From NCBI GenBank assembly GCA_017643395.1, contig JAEPNP010000001.1, positions 62,001 through 126,000 of the forward strand: 64,000 nt of DNA. The letters run 5' to 3'. The first letter of the stretch is position 1. Every line of letters begins with the position of its first letter. The notes below the pieces were generated by a model. It was not told the DNA's origin, made no database searches, and saw nothing but the letters and a program-made list of their open reading frames with translations. A program made the position numbers and the translations under genes. The DNA is from Rhodothermales bacterium (GTDB lineage Bacteria; Bacteroidota; Rhodothermia; Rhodothermales; UBA10348). Below, piece after piece: positions 41,811-50,317 of this stretch.

Positions 41811-43183
41811 TGCGATACCTCGGCCATTATCTCAGTCTCCCACGCCTCGATGGCGCCCTTGAATCTCGTGATCAGTGCGGCATGCTCTGCCGCCACATCC
41901 TGCTCCGCCTCCGGATCGGCGACCATGTCGTACAGCTCCTCGCGGCCCAGGTCGCGCCACCACATGAAATGCCAGCGCTGATCGCGATAGTAGTACCCGC
42001 GAGTGCGCTGTCCCATGGGGTCGTCGTCCGACCGGGTCTGCGTGATGCGCCCGATCAGAGCCTGCCTGCTGTCAAACTCCCTGCCCTCGATCAGCGGCCG
42101 GAGTGACTGTCCCGGCAGCCCGTTCGGAATGTCCACGCCGGCATAATCCAGCAGGGTCGGCACAATGTCCGTCGTCGAGACGAGCTCGTCCTCGAACAGC
42201 TGTGGCTCGATCTGGCCGGCCCAGTGCACGATCACGGGCGTGCGGAACGTCAGGTCGTGCAAGCCGAGTTTGCCCTTCGTCCCGCCGTTCAGGAATAGGT
42301 CTCGCACCGGCGTGTAGTCCACAAACGGCGGCTGCTCCCAACCGTTGTCGTTGACGTACACGAAGATCGTATTCTCCAGCAGGCCCTTCGATTCTATGTA
42401 GTTGACCAGGTCCCCGACGCCCGCGTCCCACCAGGTGCAGTTGCCGTAGTAGAGTTTCGCGGACTCGGACAGGTCCGTGTTCTGGTAGTACTTGAGGTAC
42501 TTGTAGGGCGGATTCAGGGGCGTATGGGGCAACGACGGCCCGTACCAGATGTAAAACGGCTGGTCTGCGTGCACGTCAATGAAATCGTACACCGGTTCCA
42601 TCGTCTCTCGGGTGAGCTCCATGCCCTTGCCCCCCATGAACTCGTGAAACCAGCCCGGACCCTTCGGCGCATCCAGGTCCCAGCCGGTAGACATACCGTG
42701 CGAAAAGCCGCCGTTTTTGTAGGACTGTTCCCACCACTTGCCGCCCTGGAAGCTGGCATAGCCCTGCTCGTCCAGCAGTTGCGGCAGCGTGGTGAAGTAG
42801 TTCATGGCGATAAAACCGAAGTTGTTTTCCCAGATGCGTTGCTCGTCCGGGGTAGCCGCCAGGTAGTCCGGGTCCTGGGCCTTGGCAGCCTCCCGGAATT
42901 CGTCCACAAGATGCTCGTACTGGGCCGGGAAGAGACCGGTCATCAGCGTGGCGAGCGACGGCCGACAGTGGTTGTCGGTCACGTGTCCCAGCAGAAAGGT
43001 GGCACCATCGCGTGCCAGGAGATCCATGTTCGGCGTGTGCACGTGATCGGATCCCGTGAATCCGAAGTACGGGTATCCATGGTCATCGCCGAGCAGCAGG
43101 ACGATGTTCGGAGGCCTTGCCTCCTGGGCCGTTGCCGGCAGGGCCAGCGCGAGGATCAGAATCAGGAGCGCCACTCGTAGCAT
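41807..43183 (-). CDS. Exported sulfatase (S1 family), 458 aa
   Basis: The start at ATG 43183 gives a signal peptide (MLRVALLILILALALPATAQ); the frame continues upstream with no signal. The sulfatase fold is clear: Asp33-Asp34 in LLLGDDHGYPYFG bind Ca2+, and Cys73 in DNHCRPSLATLMTG is the formylglycine site. The common form of the site is CxPSR; here Arg is replaced by Leu at +4 (C-R-P-S-L). Relatives with CRPSLATL exist in my memory of the family, but whether they are matured is not something I can confirm. 'NGGTKGKLGLHDLTFRTP' and 'RDQRWHFMWW' are late family blocks. It follows the GH57-like lipoprotein gene by 4 bp, and its stop overlaps the GH13 start. Confidence 0.88.
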   Translation of the reverse strand: MLRVALLILILALALPATAQEARPPNIVLLLGDDHGYPYFGFTGSDHVHTPNMDLLARDGATFLLGHVTDNHCRPSLATLMTGLFPAQYEHLVDEFREAAKAQDPDYLAATPDEQRIWENNFGFIAMNYFTTLPQLLDEQGYASFQGGKWWEQSYKNGGFSHGMSTGWDLDAPKGPGWFHEFMGGKGMELTRETMEPVYDFIDVHADQPFYIWYGPSLPHTPLNPPYKYLKYYQNTDLSESAKLYYGNCTWWDAGVGDLVNYIESKGLLENTIFVYVNDNGWEQPPFVDYTPVRDLFLNGGTKGKLGLHDLTFRTPVIVHWAGQIEPQLFEDELVSTTDIVPTLLDYAGVDIPNGLPGQSLRPLIEGREFDSRQALIGRITQTRSDDDPMGQRTRGYYYRDQRWHFMWWRDLGREELYDMVADPEAEQDVAAEHAALITRFKGAIEAWETEIMAEVSQ

Positions 43184-43187
43184 GGAA

Positions 43188-45146
43188 TCAGTCCGAGTCA
43201 GAGATGAGTCGAAGAATAACGCGGACCGGTTGCTCAGGTCGAACGGTGGCACGCAGCGTGTGTCCGAATACCGTTTGTTCGCTGCGAAGGGCTGCTCCGG
43301 GCGGCATGCGAACCTCCGCACCGCGGCCCGTGACCTGGTTCATGACCTGCAGTCCGTCTGGAATGTGCTGCACGGTCAGGATGGAGGCTCCCCGGTCCAT
43401 GATCTCGACATAGCCTGGCGAGAGCCCCACCTCGATTTCCAGCTCAGCCTGCAATCCCGCCAGGGAGTAGCCGACTCGAACGCGGTTCTCGTCCACGCTG
43501 ACGGTCTTCTGAAGGGCTCCGGTTCCCACGGGCTCCACGAACGTCACGCCGTCCGGCGTCAGCCCTTCGACCCTGAACGTGGCATTCTGCAAACTGTCAA
43601 TCCGTGAGCCCGCCAGGAGCCGGTCGGCAAAGGCGGGGGTGCGGGCTTTGAACGTCGTCCCGAGAACCTCCGCGGCATGGGGGTTGTCGGCAGCCCATCG
43701 ATAGACGTCTTCCCCGCCCTGCCATTCGCGCTGGTACGTGTGGTTGAACTGGTACCGCTCGAAGTAGTCGCCGAAATTTTCGTTGCCGACCACCGAATCT
43801 CCCGTGCGCAGGTCAAACCAGTATTGCAGCCTTCCACCCAGCGGTGTCCATACCAGCATCTGCTCGGGGCGCACGATCACGACCTCCTGCACACCGTCAC
43901 CCGTCAGGTCCTGCTGATAGGCCTGGTACGTTGGCCCCGATGCGTGGCGACTGGCCAGCAGACTGATTCGGGCCTCCCTCGCGAAGTGAAAGTCCGCCCA
44001 GCCTTCGTCCCACGTCCAGCTGGCACCGTATTCGTACTCATGCGCGAGATACGTGCGCATTGCGCGATCGAACAATCTGCGAGCGGGCGAGTCGCCAGGC
44101 GGCAGCGCAGCGTCAGCCGCCGCAAGTTCCGCTCTGACCGGCTCCACCAACGAGCGGAAGTACGCAGTCGCCGAATCGCGGGCGGCATAGTCATACCAGT
44201 CCTCAAAGCCCAGGCTCGCTGAGAACTCGTTCATCCAATTCGCGGCGCCGGGCCCGATATCCATCGGTTCCTCTGCGATATCGTGTCCCGACAAGAAGGC
44301 TTCGGTTGTGGTAATCCGAATCCAGTCCTGGTCCGCGAGTGTGCGCAGTACGGTTCGCAACCTCCCTAGGGTCTCTTCCGGGTTTCCGCCCGCCTCAAAC
44401 TGCCAGAGGCCCGAGGCTTCGGCATCCTCGAAGTATGCGACCAGATACCGGTCCGCGGTATCCTCCTGGTACAGGGCCCGGAGATAGCTCAACAGGGAAT
44501 CGGTGGAGCCTGAATTGACGGCCTGGTTGAACAGGTGTTTGAAGGCCGTGTCGTCGTGAATGACCAGAATGCTGGCCGAATCACCCCGAGCCGGGCGCAC
44601 CACATGCAGACTGTCCGTGTAGCCGCTGGTCTGCAGGATGTGTGTCTCGACAGGCACATAGTCATACCCATGTCCGGACAGGTAGTCCGGGAGGTCCCGC
44701 GTCCACACCCGTTCCGGATTCCAGAAGCCCTGGGGCGTGACACGAAAATGATGGTCCAGAAGTCGCCGGTGCGTGAGAATCTGGGCATCATTGGTGACGC
44801 GGCTCCCGGTCGCCGCCAGGATGTTCTGCGAATAGGTGCTGCCCCAGATTTCGACCAGATCGAAATAGCCTCCCTGGCGGAGATAGTCCACGACACCACG
44901 ATCAAACCAGATCAGGGCGTTGAGCAACGTCCCCGACACCTGGGCCTGAAACGGGACTTCTTCGTTGAGCAGCGTCTTGAGGAGCGGCTCGTACTGTACC
45001 GCCGCGGCCATGGGTGCCTTGGGCACCAGGTCCTGGTTGAAATGGAACAGCAGGGACACATCCAGCTGCCGTTCCGGCGGAGCCGGGGTACAGGCAGTGC
45101 CACAGAAAGCGAGCAGGATGAGTCCGCGACGCAACATGGAAGGCAT
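43188..45146 (-). CDS. GH57-like exported glycoside hydrolase, 652 aa
   Basis: Two starts are possible, ATG 45146 or 45137 (MLRRGLILLAFC). A signal with a possible lipidation Cys at about 19 (FCGTAC) follows. The catalytic (beta/alpha)7 domain resembles GH57: FHFNQ (34-38) at the HQPH position, THRRLL (125-130), GFWNPERVW with Glu145 at the nucleophile position, and VAYFEDAEASG with Asp241 at the acid/base position. Its C-terminal half (about 420-650) is a beta-sandwich. GH57 members act on alpha-glucans (amylopullulanase, 4-alpha-glucanotransferase, branching enzyme) and are usually cytoplasmic, so export here is unusual. It heads the operon with sulfatase and GH13 lipoprotein; a shared 16-bp motif lies 62 nt upstream. 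Confidence 0.75.
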   Translation of the reverse strand: MPSMLRRGLILLAFCGTACTPAPPERQLDVSLLFHFNQDLVPKAPMAAAVQYEPLLKTLLNEEVPFQAQVSGTLLNALIWFDRGVVDYLRQGGYFDLVEIWGSTYSQNILAATGSRVTNDAQILTHRRLLDHHFRVTPQGFWNPERVWTRDLPDYLSGHGYDYVPVETHILQTSGYTDSLHVVRPARGDSASILVIHDDTAFKHLFNQAVNSGSTDSLLSYLRALYQEDTADRYLVAYFEDAEASGLWQFEAGGNPEETLGRLRTVLRTLADQDWIRITTTEAFLSGHDIAEEPMDIGPGAANWMNEFSASLGFEDWYDYAARDSATAYFRSLVEPVRAELAAADAALPPGDSPARRLFDRAMRTYLAHEYEYGASWTWDEGWADFHFAREARISLLASRHASGPTYQAYQQDLTGDGVQEVVIVRPEQMLVWTPLGGRLQYWFDLRTGDSVVGNENFGDYFERYQFNHTYQREWQGGEDVYRWAADNPHAAEVLGTTFKARTPAFADRLLAGSRIDSLQNATFRVEGLTPDGVTFVEPVGTGALQKTVSVDENRVRVGYSLAGLQAELEIEVGLSPGYVEIMDRGASILTVQHIPDGLQVMNQVTGRGAEVRMPPGAALRSEQTVFGHTLRATVRPEQPVRVILRLISDSD

Positions 45147-45208
45147 GGGAGTCCAGTATAGAGTATCCCCAATCGCAGACCCATCACGCTCCCCACCACA
45201 TTTCGAAT

Positions 45209-45224
45209 ACTGATACTATCTTGA
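45209..45224. promoter_or_regulatory. Candidate operator, copy 1 (ACTGATACTATCTTGA)
   Basis: This 16-bp element sits between the divergent GH57-like and AraC-family genes. It is 62 nt from the GH57 start and ends 4 nt before the AraC GTG. It matches the element at 50318-50333 at 14 of 16 positions in the same orientation. A binding site for the neighbouring AraC protein is the simplest reading (inference). Confidence 0.5.
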
Positions 45225-45228
45225 CCGG

Positions 45229-46074
45229 GTGAAGGCGCGCTTCGAATACGTCAGGCCAACCCGGGAGAATCGTTCGATCGTCTCCTACCTGCTCGAGTTG
45301 CCGGAATTCGAATTCAACTGGCACTACCACCCGGAATTCGAGCTCACGATGATCCTTTCGGGCCGCGGCTCCCGACTGGTTGGAGATCGGGCCGAATCGT
45401 ATCGCCCCGGAGACCTGGCCCTTCTTGGCGCCGACCTCCCCCACTCCTGGCAGTCTGAGCGCAGCAGCGGCGTCTGCCGGGCTGTCGTTGTGCAGTTCGA
45501 CGCCACCGCGCTGAGTGGACTCTGCGCCCTGGAAGAGATGGCGGATGTGGCTCGCCTTCTGGATGCGGCTTCCCGCGGACTGCACTTCCCGGACGGACAA
45601 ACGCTTGAAGCGGACCTTCATCAGCTTGTCGATGCCTCCGGCCCCAGTCGTGTCTCCAGGCTCATCGATATCCTGGGCCGGCTCACCGAGCTCAAGACGC
45701 GCCCACTGGCCTCGCCCGGCCATCGACCTGCGCGAGACGACCGCCTCAAGGACCGGCTGGACACCGTATTCCGCTACGTCGCCGAATCGTACACGCACGA
45801 TGTCACGCAGGCCAGGGCATCAGCTTTGGTGCACATGACGGAGGCCGCCTTCAGCCGGTACTTCCGCCGCATGACCGGGATGACATTCACCCAGTACGTG
45901 ATCGACCTGCGCGTCAGCCACGCGTGCGCCCTCCTGCAAACTACCTCCGAACCCATCGCATCCATTGCGTACGATGCGGGCTTCGGCAGTCTGGCCAACT
46001 TCAATCGCAGGTTCAAGGAGCGTCTCCAGGTCACGCCCCGCGCGTACCGGGCGCGGTTTGCCACCCCGCGCTAG
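45229..46074 (+). CDS. AraC family transcriptional regulator with cupin domain, 281 aa
   Basis: It starts with GTG at 45229; there is no strong Shine-Dalgarno, so this may be a leaderless start. Residues about 15-110 form the cupin-like ligand domain (FEFNWHYHPEFELTMILSG, YRPGDLALLGADLPHSW), of the type that binds sugars in AraC regulators. Residues about 175-275 are the two helix-turn-helix units (VTQARASALVHMTEAAFSRY, FRRMTGMTFTQYVIDLRV, PIASIAYDAGFGSLANFNRR, PRAYRARF). It is divergent from the GH57 - sulfatase - GH13 operon and 23 bp from the sugar transporter gene downstream, so it most likely controls this set in response to a sugar. Candidate sites are at 45209 and 50318. Confidence 0.92.
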   Translation: MKARFEYVRPTRENRSIVSYLLELPEFEFNWHYHPEFELTMILSGRGSRLVGDRAESYRPGDLALLGADLPHSWQSERSSGVCRAVVVQFDATALSGLCALEEMADVARLLDAASRGLHFPDGQTLEADLHQLVDASGPSRVSRLIDILGRLTELKTRPLASPGHRPARDDRLKDRLDTVFRYVAESYTHDVTQARASALVHMTEAAFSRYFRRMTGMTFTQYVIDLRVSHACALLQTTSEPIASIAYDAGFGSLANFNRRFKERLQVTPRAYRARFATPR

Positions 46075-46097
46075 TTTTGTCGCAAACCCTCGCGCGC

Positions 46098-47594
46098 ATG
46101 ACAACCCGCCCCCGCCTTTCGTTCTGGCAGATCTGGAATCTGAGCTTCGGATTCCTCGGCATCCAGTTCGGATGGGCACTGCAGCTGGCAAACGTCAGCC
46201 GCATTTTTCAGACGCTCGGAGCGGACATCGGCGACATCGCAATTCTTTGGGTTGCCGCCCCCGTGACGGGTCTGTTGGTGCAGCCGATCGTGGGCCACTT
46301 CTCGGACCGCACCTGGACCCGGCTTGGCCGCCGGCGTCCCTATTTCCTTGCGGGCGCGGTGCTGGCCTCCCTCAGCCTGCTCGTGATGCCGGGCGTCTCT
46401 GCCCTGTGGATGGCGGCCGGCCTGCTCTGGATTCTGGACACAGGGGCGAACGTCTCCATGGAGCCCTTCCGCGCTTTTGTGGGCGATATGCTGCCGCCGG
46501 AGCAGCGCACGCTGGGCTTCGCCACCCAGAGCTTCTTCATCGGCATCGGCAGCGTGGTGGCTTCGGCCTTCCCATGGATGCTCAACGAATGGCTCGGAGT
46601 CGCCAACACGGCGCCGGAAGGCGTGGTGCCGCCCACGGTGCGCATCGCCTTCATGGTAGGCGCGGGCATTTTTCTGGCGGCCGTTTGCTGGACCGTCTTT
46701 ACGACCAGGGAATACCCGCCGGAGCAGCTCGAAGCGTACAACCGGGCGGAACGCGGAGGCGAGGCCGAAATCTCCGCGCGCACCGTGCAGCCCATCGGCG
46801 GCCGCAGCTGGCCGGTCTGGCTGGGCGCCGGGGTGCTGCTCTCCGCGGCCGTCGAGCTGTTCGACATTGAGCCGGAAGTGCACCTGCTCGCCGTCTTTGT
46901 CGCCGTTTTCGGAGTGGCGATGGGCTCCGCAGCCATGCTCCAGCGCCGCGGTTCCGAAAACGGCTTCGTCGAGATCATTGGAGACATCGTCAATCTGCCC
47001 GACACGCTCAAGGATCTTGCCTGGGTGCAGGGCTTCTCCTGGTTCGGCCTGTTCTCGATGTTCTTGTACACCACCGCTGCGGTGACCGAGCATGTCTACG
47101 GCACCAGCGACACGACCTCCGCCCTCTACAACGAAGGTGCCAACTGGGTCGGCATCATGTTCGGGGCCTACAACGCGGTGGCCGCGGCGGTTGCCTTTGG
47201 CCTACCCGTCCTGGCCGGAAAGGTCGGCATGCGCTGGACGCACGCGGTGGCTCTCATCCTGGGCGGAATCGGGCTGGCAGGGATCTACATCGTGCCTACG
47301 CCCGGCCTGTTGCTTGTCCCCATGATCGGGGTCGGGATTGCGTGGGCGTCCATTCTGGCGATGCCGTACGCGATGCTCTCTGGCGGCATACCCGGCGGCA
47401 AGCTGGGCGTGTACATGGGGATCTTCAACTTCTTTATCGTGATCCCGCAGATCATCGCGGCCACGCTGTACGGCACCCTGCTGTCCAGACTGTTTGACGG
47501 CCAGGCCGTCCTGGTACTCATCTGCGGCGGTTTGTCACTGCTGGTGGCGGCCGCGCTGACGCTGCGCGTGAGGCTGCCCGAGGGCGAACGCTAG
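46098..47594 (+). CDS. Sugar transporter of the GPH/SLC45 type (MFS), 498 aa
   Basis: The start at ATG 46098 gives MTTRPRLSFWQIWNLSFGFL, the usual beginning of this family; the frame extends upstream over the AraC gene without meaning. About twelve transmembrane segments are visible. The first loop carries 'GHFSDRTWTRLGRRRPY' (about 64-80), the GPH/SLC45 signature. The middle insertion (about 215-250) has the acidic loop between helices 6 and 7. Relatives are proton or sodium symporters for sucrose, maltose and related disaccharides. It is 23 bp after the AraC gene, so it is likely one operon. It probably imports the oligosaccharides released by the GH57/GH13 enzymes across the inner membrane. 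Confidence 0.9.
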   Translation: MTTRPRLSFWQIWNLSFGFLGIQFGWALQLANVSRIFQTLGADIGDIAILWVAAPVTGLLVQPIVGHFSDRTWTRLGRRRPYFLAGAVLASLSLLVMPGVSALWMAAGLLWILDTGANVSMEPFRAFVGDMLPPEQRTLGFATQSFFIGIGSVVASAFPWMLNEWLGVANTAPEGVVPPTVRIAFMVGAGIFLAAVCWTVFTTREYPPEQLEAYNRAERGGEAEISARTVQPIGGRSWPVWLGAGVLLSAAVELFDIEPEVHLLAVFVAVFGVAMGSAAMLQRRGSENGFVEIIGDIVNLPDTLKDLAWVQGFSWFGLFSMFLYTTAAVTEHVYGTSDTTSALYNEGANWVGIMFGAYNAVAAAVAFGLPVLAGKVGMRWTHAVALILGGIGLAGIYIVPTPGLLLVPMIGVGIAWASILAMPYAMLSGGIPGGKLGVYMGIFNFFIVIPQIIAATLYGTLLSRLFDGQAVLVLICGGLSLLVAAALTLRVRLPEGER

Positions 47595-48355
47595 GCCCGC
47601 AAGACCGCTGCGAAGAACCGGAGCGTGTCCGGAAGACGGGCCCGCCAGTAGTTCCAGTCATGCCCGCCAGGGTATTCGGCCCAACCATGCGGTACATCAG
47701 CCAACGCTGCATGCATGTGCCGATTGGCTGCAATCAGTCCGTCTTCCGTGCCGCAGTCGAATCGGAACGGCGGCATTTCGGTCGCAGCCAGGATGTCATC
47801 CAGCAGGAAGCCGCCTTCCCACTGCTCCTGCACGCCTCCCATCAGCCCCTCCAGGGACGGCACGGAGGAATGGCCCACGGCTGCCGAAAAAACACCCGGA
47901 TGACGGGCCGCAAGGGACAACGACCCGAGACCCCCCATCGACAATCCGGCGATGCAGAGCGGGCCCCTTGCCGGGGTGAGTGCATGCACCGCGCGGGGGA
48001 CCTCCTCCACAACCCATCGCCCGTGATCCCGGCCGTCCCGTTCCACGTATCCGCTTCCGGACCCCCACAGGCCGTCCGACGGCATGGCGAGCACCATCGG
48101 CGGGATGTCCCCTGCCTGAATCAGGCGCGCTGCGGTCAGATGCGCGTCGCCCAGCAAGGTCCAGTTCCAGTGACTGCCATAGATGCCGTGCAGCAGCAGC
48201 CCCACGGGCGAGTGTGTGTGCACGCCCGCCGGCACGAACAGGGTTACATCCCCCCGGCCGCGAAGATGTGTGGAGTTCACGGTCACGTGACGCACCCCGG
48301 GCATGCCGGGGATCTCAGGAGACGCGTGCACGAACGGAGGATTGGGTGTGCTCAC
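47591..48355 (-). CDS. Alpha/beta-hydrolase esterase (esterase-D-like), 254 aa
   Basis: A GTG start (48355-48353) overlaps the stop of the alcohol dehydrogenase gene (GTGA), implying coupling. No signal peptide is present, so the protein is cytoplasmic. The esterase fold shows an oxyanion-hole HGI motif (LLLHGIYGSHWNW, about 54-66), the nucleophile elbow AGLSMGG with Ser139, 'FDCGTEDGLI' with a likely catalytic Asp, and 'PGGHDWNYW' with a likely catalytic His. It resembles S-formylglutathione hydrolase/acetyl-xylan-esterase-like enzymes. The role with PhyH and ADH is unclear; hydrolysis of an ester made or released by them is possible. Its stop shares CTAG with the stop of the convergent transporter (4-bp overlap). 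Confidence 0.85.
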   Translation of the reverse strand: MSTPNPPFVHASPEIPGMPGVRHVTVNSTHLRGRGDVTLFVPAGVHTHSPVGLLLHGIYGSHWNWTLLGDAHLTAARLIQAGDIPPMVLAMPSDGLWGSGSGYVERDGRDHGRWVVEEVPRAVHALTPARGPLCIAGLSMGGLGSLSLAARHPGVFSAAVGHSSVPSLEGLMGGVQEQWEGGFLLDDILAATEMPPFRFDCGTEDGLIAANRHMHAALADVPHGWAEYPGGHDWNYWRARLPDTLRFFAAVLRA

Positions 48356-49428
48356 GACAGGATCAGCACGCCCTTGGCAATGCGGCCGTTCAGCATATCA
48401 TCAAACGCATCGCCAAGATCATCCAGTGCGTAGGTCCGGGAAATCATCTCGTCCAGCAGCAGGGATCCGTCGGTGTAGGCGTCTATGAGGAGCGGGAAGT
48501 CTCGTGCGGGATCGCACTTTCCGTAGAGCGGGTTCAGGTACAGCTTGTCCCATTCGAAGAGGTTCATGTCGATGGTCAGGTCCTCCTCGATCCCGCTGAC
48601 CTGAATGGCCATGCCCGCGTTCCGCACCATGCGCAGCGGCGCGGCGCCCAGGCTGGGAATGCCCGTGGCCTCGAACGCGTAGTCAGCGCCCCGGCCGCCT
48701 GTCAACTCCGCCACCTGCGAGGCAGCTTCCACCAGGTCCCGGTCTTCCGGAGCGGGGCGTACCGCATGAGTCGCCCCAAACTGCCGAGCCATGTCCAGCC
48801 GGGAGTCCCGGATGTCGATGGCGATGATCGGGTGGGCGCCTGCCAGTCGAGCGCCCTGAATGACGTTCAGCCCCACGCCGCCACAGCCGATCACGACGAC
48901 AGAAGCACCCTGCTCGACCTGCGCGGCGTTCAACACAGACCCTACTCCGGTCATGACGCCGCATCCCATGATGGCCGCGCACGGGAACGGCACCTGATCC
49001 GGAATAGTGACGACGGCACGTTCGTGGACCAGCGAATGGGTAGCCATGGTGCCCAGATTGAACGAGCGGCTGACGGTTTCCGTGCCTACCCGCGCGCTCC
49101 CCTCGTGGGCCGCCTTTTGATCCTCGCAGAGCGACTTGTTGCCCCGTTCGCACTGGAAGCAGGTCTCGCACGGAATGGCCCAGTTGAGCAATACGCGATC
49201 TCCCGACGCGACCCGCTCAACCCCAGGGCCGACCTCCAGCACGACTCCTGCGCCCTCGTGGCCCATGATCATGCTTCGCCCCCAGGTTCTCGAGTCCCAG
49301 TCCGTGTGGCAGACTCCGGAGGCCTTGATGGCCACAAGCACTTCGCCATCGGACGGAAGTGCCGTCTGGATCTGGTCGATGCGCCAGTTGCCCTGGCCGT
49401 CGGTAACCGCCGCCCGCCCCTGTATCAC
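48352..49428 (-). CDS. Zinc-dependent alcohol dehydrogenase (MDR, class III-like), 358 aa
   Basis: The start is a GTG (49428-49426) overlapping the PhyH stop (GTGA). Catalytic zinc ligands are Cys40 (GVCHTDWD), His57-Glu58 (MGHEGAG) and Cys near 160 (MGCGVMTG). The structural zinc lobe has the four cysteines CETCFQCERGNKSLC (87-101). The nucleotide-binding motif is 'VVIGCGGVGLNVIQGARLAG', with Asp in 'IIAIDI' favouring NAD. It is of the formaldehyde/long-chain alcohol dehydrogenase branch. It should oxidise an alcohol or hemithioacetal produced by the pathway. Middle gene of the PhyH - ADH - esterase set. Confidence 0.92.
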   Translation of the reverse strand: MIQGRAAVTDGQGNWRIDQIQTALPSDGEVLVAIKASGVCHTDWDSRTWGRSMIMGHEGAGVVLEVGPGVERVASGDRVLLNWAIPCETCFQCERGNKSLCEDQKAAHEGSARVGTETVSRSFNLGTMATHSLVHERAVVTIPDQVPFPCAAIMGCGVMTGVGSVLNAAQVEQGASVVVIGCGGVGLNVIQGARLAGAHPIIAIDIRDSRLDMARQFGATHAVRPAPEDRDLVEAASQVAELTGGRGADYAFEATGIPSLGAAPLRMVRNAGMAIQVSGIEEDLTIDMNLFEWDKLYLNPLYGKCDPARDFPLLIDAYTDGSLLLDEMISRTYALDDLGDAFDDMLNGRIAKGVLILS

Positions 49429-50243
49429 GATGTGTAGATCACAGGATTGAGCGGCGTGTCGATTACTTCACCCACATCGGCGCCGGGGCACCAGGTATCC
49501 CAGTCATTCTGCTGATTCTCGTTTTCCGGAGCCTTCAGTTTCATCTGCTCATCCATGTAGATGATGCACATCACGCGCCGAGCCTGATCGGTGCTGTTCG
49601 GTCCCGCGCGGTGATACAACCAGCCCGCGTGGAAGCTGACCTCGCCCAGTTCGAACGGCTCCACGACGTGCTCGAAGCCAGCCTGCTCAAGCAGTGTGTC
49701 GATAGCCGCTTCGCTCTCGTCGGAGATCCCTAGACCCCGGCCGGCGCTGAGTTCGTGCGACGCGGCGCTGAATTCCAACGGTCCCATCTCGAGGGGAGTC
49801 GCCTGCAACGGGATCCACGCGGTGACGGTCTTGTCCGAGGCGAGCGGCCAGTAGTACTGGTCTGCGTGCCAGGGGGTGTAGCCGCCCGCGGGCTCTTTGT
49901 ACAGGGCCTGGTCGTGATAGAGTCGCACTCCGTCCACTTCCATGAGCTGCGCCGCAATGTGGGCCAGCCGCTTCGAGAAGACGAATTCCTTCACGACGTC
50001 GCTCTCCCGCCACAGGTTCATGACCTGCAGAAACGCCCTGGAGTAGGTGTCCCGCTCGTTCATGGGGAGATGCATCGTGTTCAGCTCGATCACTTTACGC
50101 GTGATTTCCCGGCCATAGTGGTCGAGCTCGTCAGCACTCAGGACGTCCTTCAGCTTGATGTACCGGTGCTCCCGGTAGAAAGCTACCTGATCGTGTGTCA
50201 GCGTGTAGCTGGTATCGTCTATCGTGGTCAATTCAGGGTGCAC
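49425..50243 (-). CDS. Phytanoyl-CoA dioxygenase (PhyH) family protein, 272 aa
   Basis: The start at ATG 50243 begins MHPELTTIDDTSYTLTHDQV. The Fe(II)/2-oxoglutarate oxygenase facial triad is visible: His126-x-Asp128 in PWHADQYYWP and a distal His in 'FHAGWLYHRAGPN' (about 205 or 211), with Arg222 to bind 2-oxoglutarate. Length and the 'WIPLQATPLEMGPLEF' block fit PhyH. The family hydroxylates diverse small molecules, so the substrate is unknown. It heads a three-gene set coupled by GTGA overlaps with the alcohol dehydrogenase and the esterase. A 16-bp motif shared with the GH57 promoter lies 74 nt upstream. Confidence 0.9.
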   Translation of the reverse strand: MHPELTTIDDTSYTLTHDQVAFYREHRYIKLKDVLSADELDHYGREITRKVIELNTMHLPMNERDTYSRAFLQVMNLWRESDVVKEFVFSKRLAHIAAQLMEVDGVRLYHDQALYKEPAGGYTPWHADQYYWPLASDKTVTAWIPLQATPLEMGPLEFSAASHELSAGRGLGISDESEAAIDTLLEQAGFEHVVEPFELGEVSFHAGWLYHRAGPNSTDQARRVMCIIYMDEQMKLKAPENENQQNDWDTWCPGADVGEVIDTPLNPVIYTS

Positions 50244-50317
50244 GGCGGATTGTCGGGTCTATACGATGGACAGTCTAGGGACTTCACCGTGTATCCGCGC
50301 TGCGTGCGCACGCCAAA

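Noticed and set aside
46071-47093. 340-codon minus-strand frame
   Set aside because: It is antisense to the GPH/SLC45 transporter, whose membrane helices and signature loop are clear.
47980-49437. 485-codon plus-strand frame
   Set aside because: It is antisense to the esterase and alcohol dehydrogenase genes, which carry catalytic motifs.
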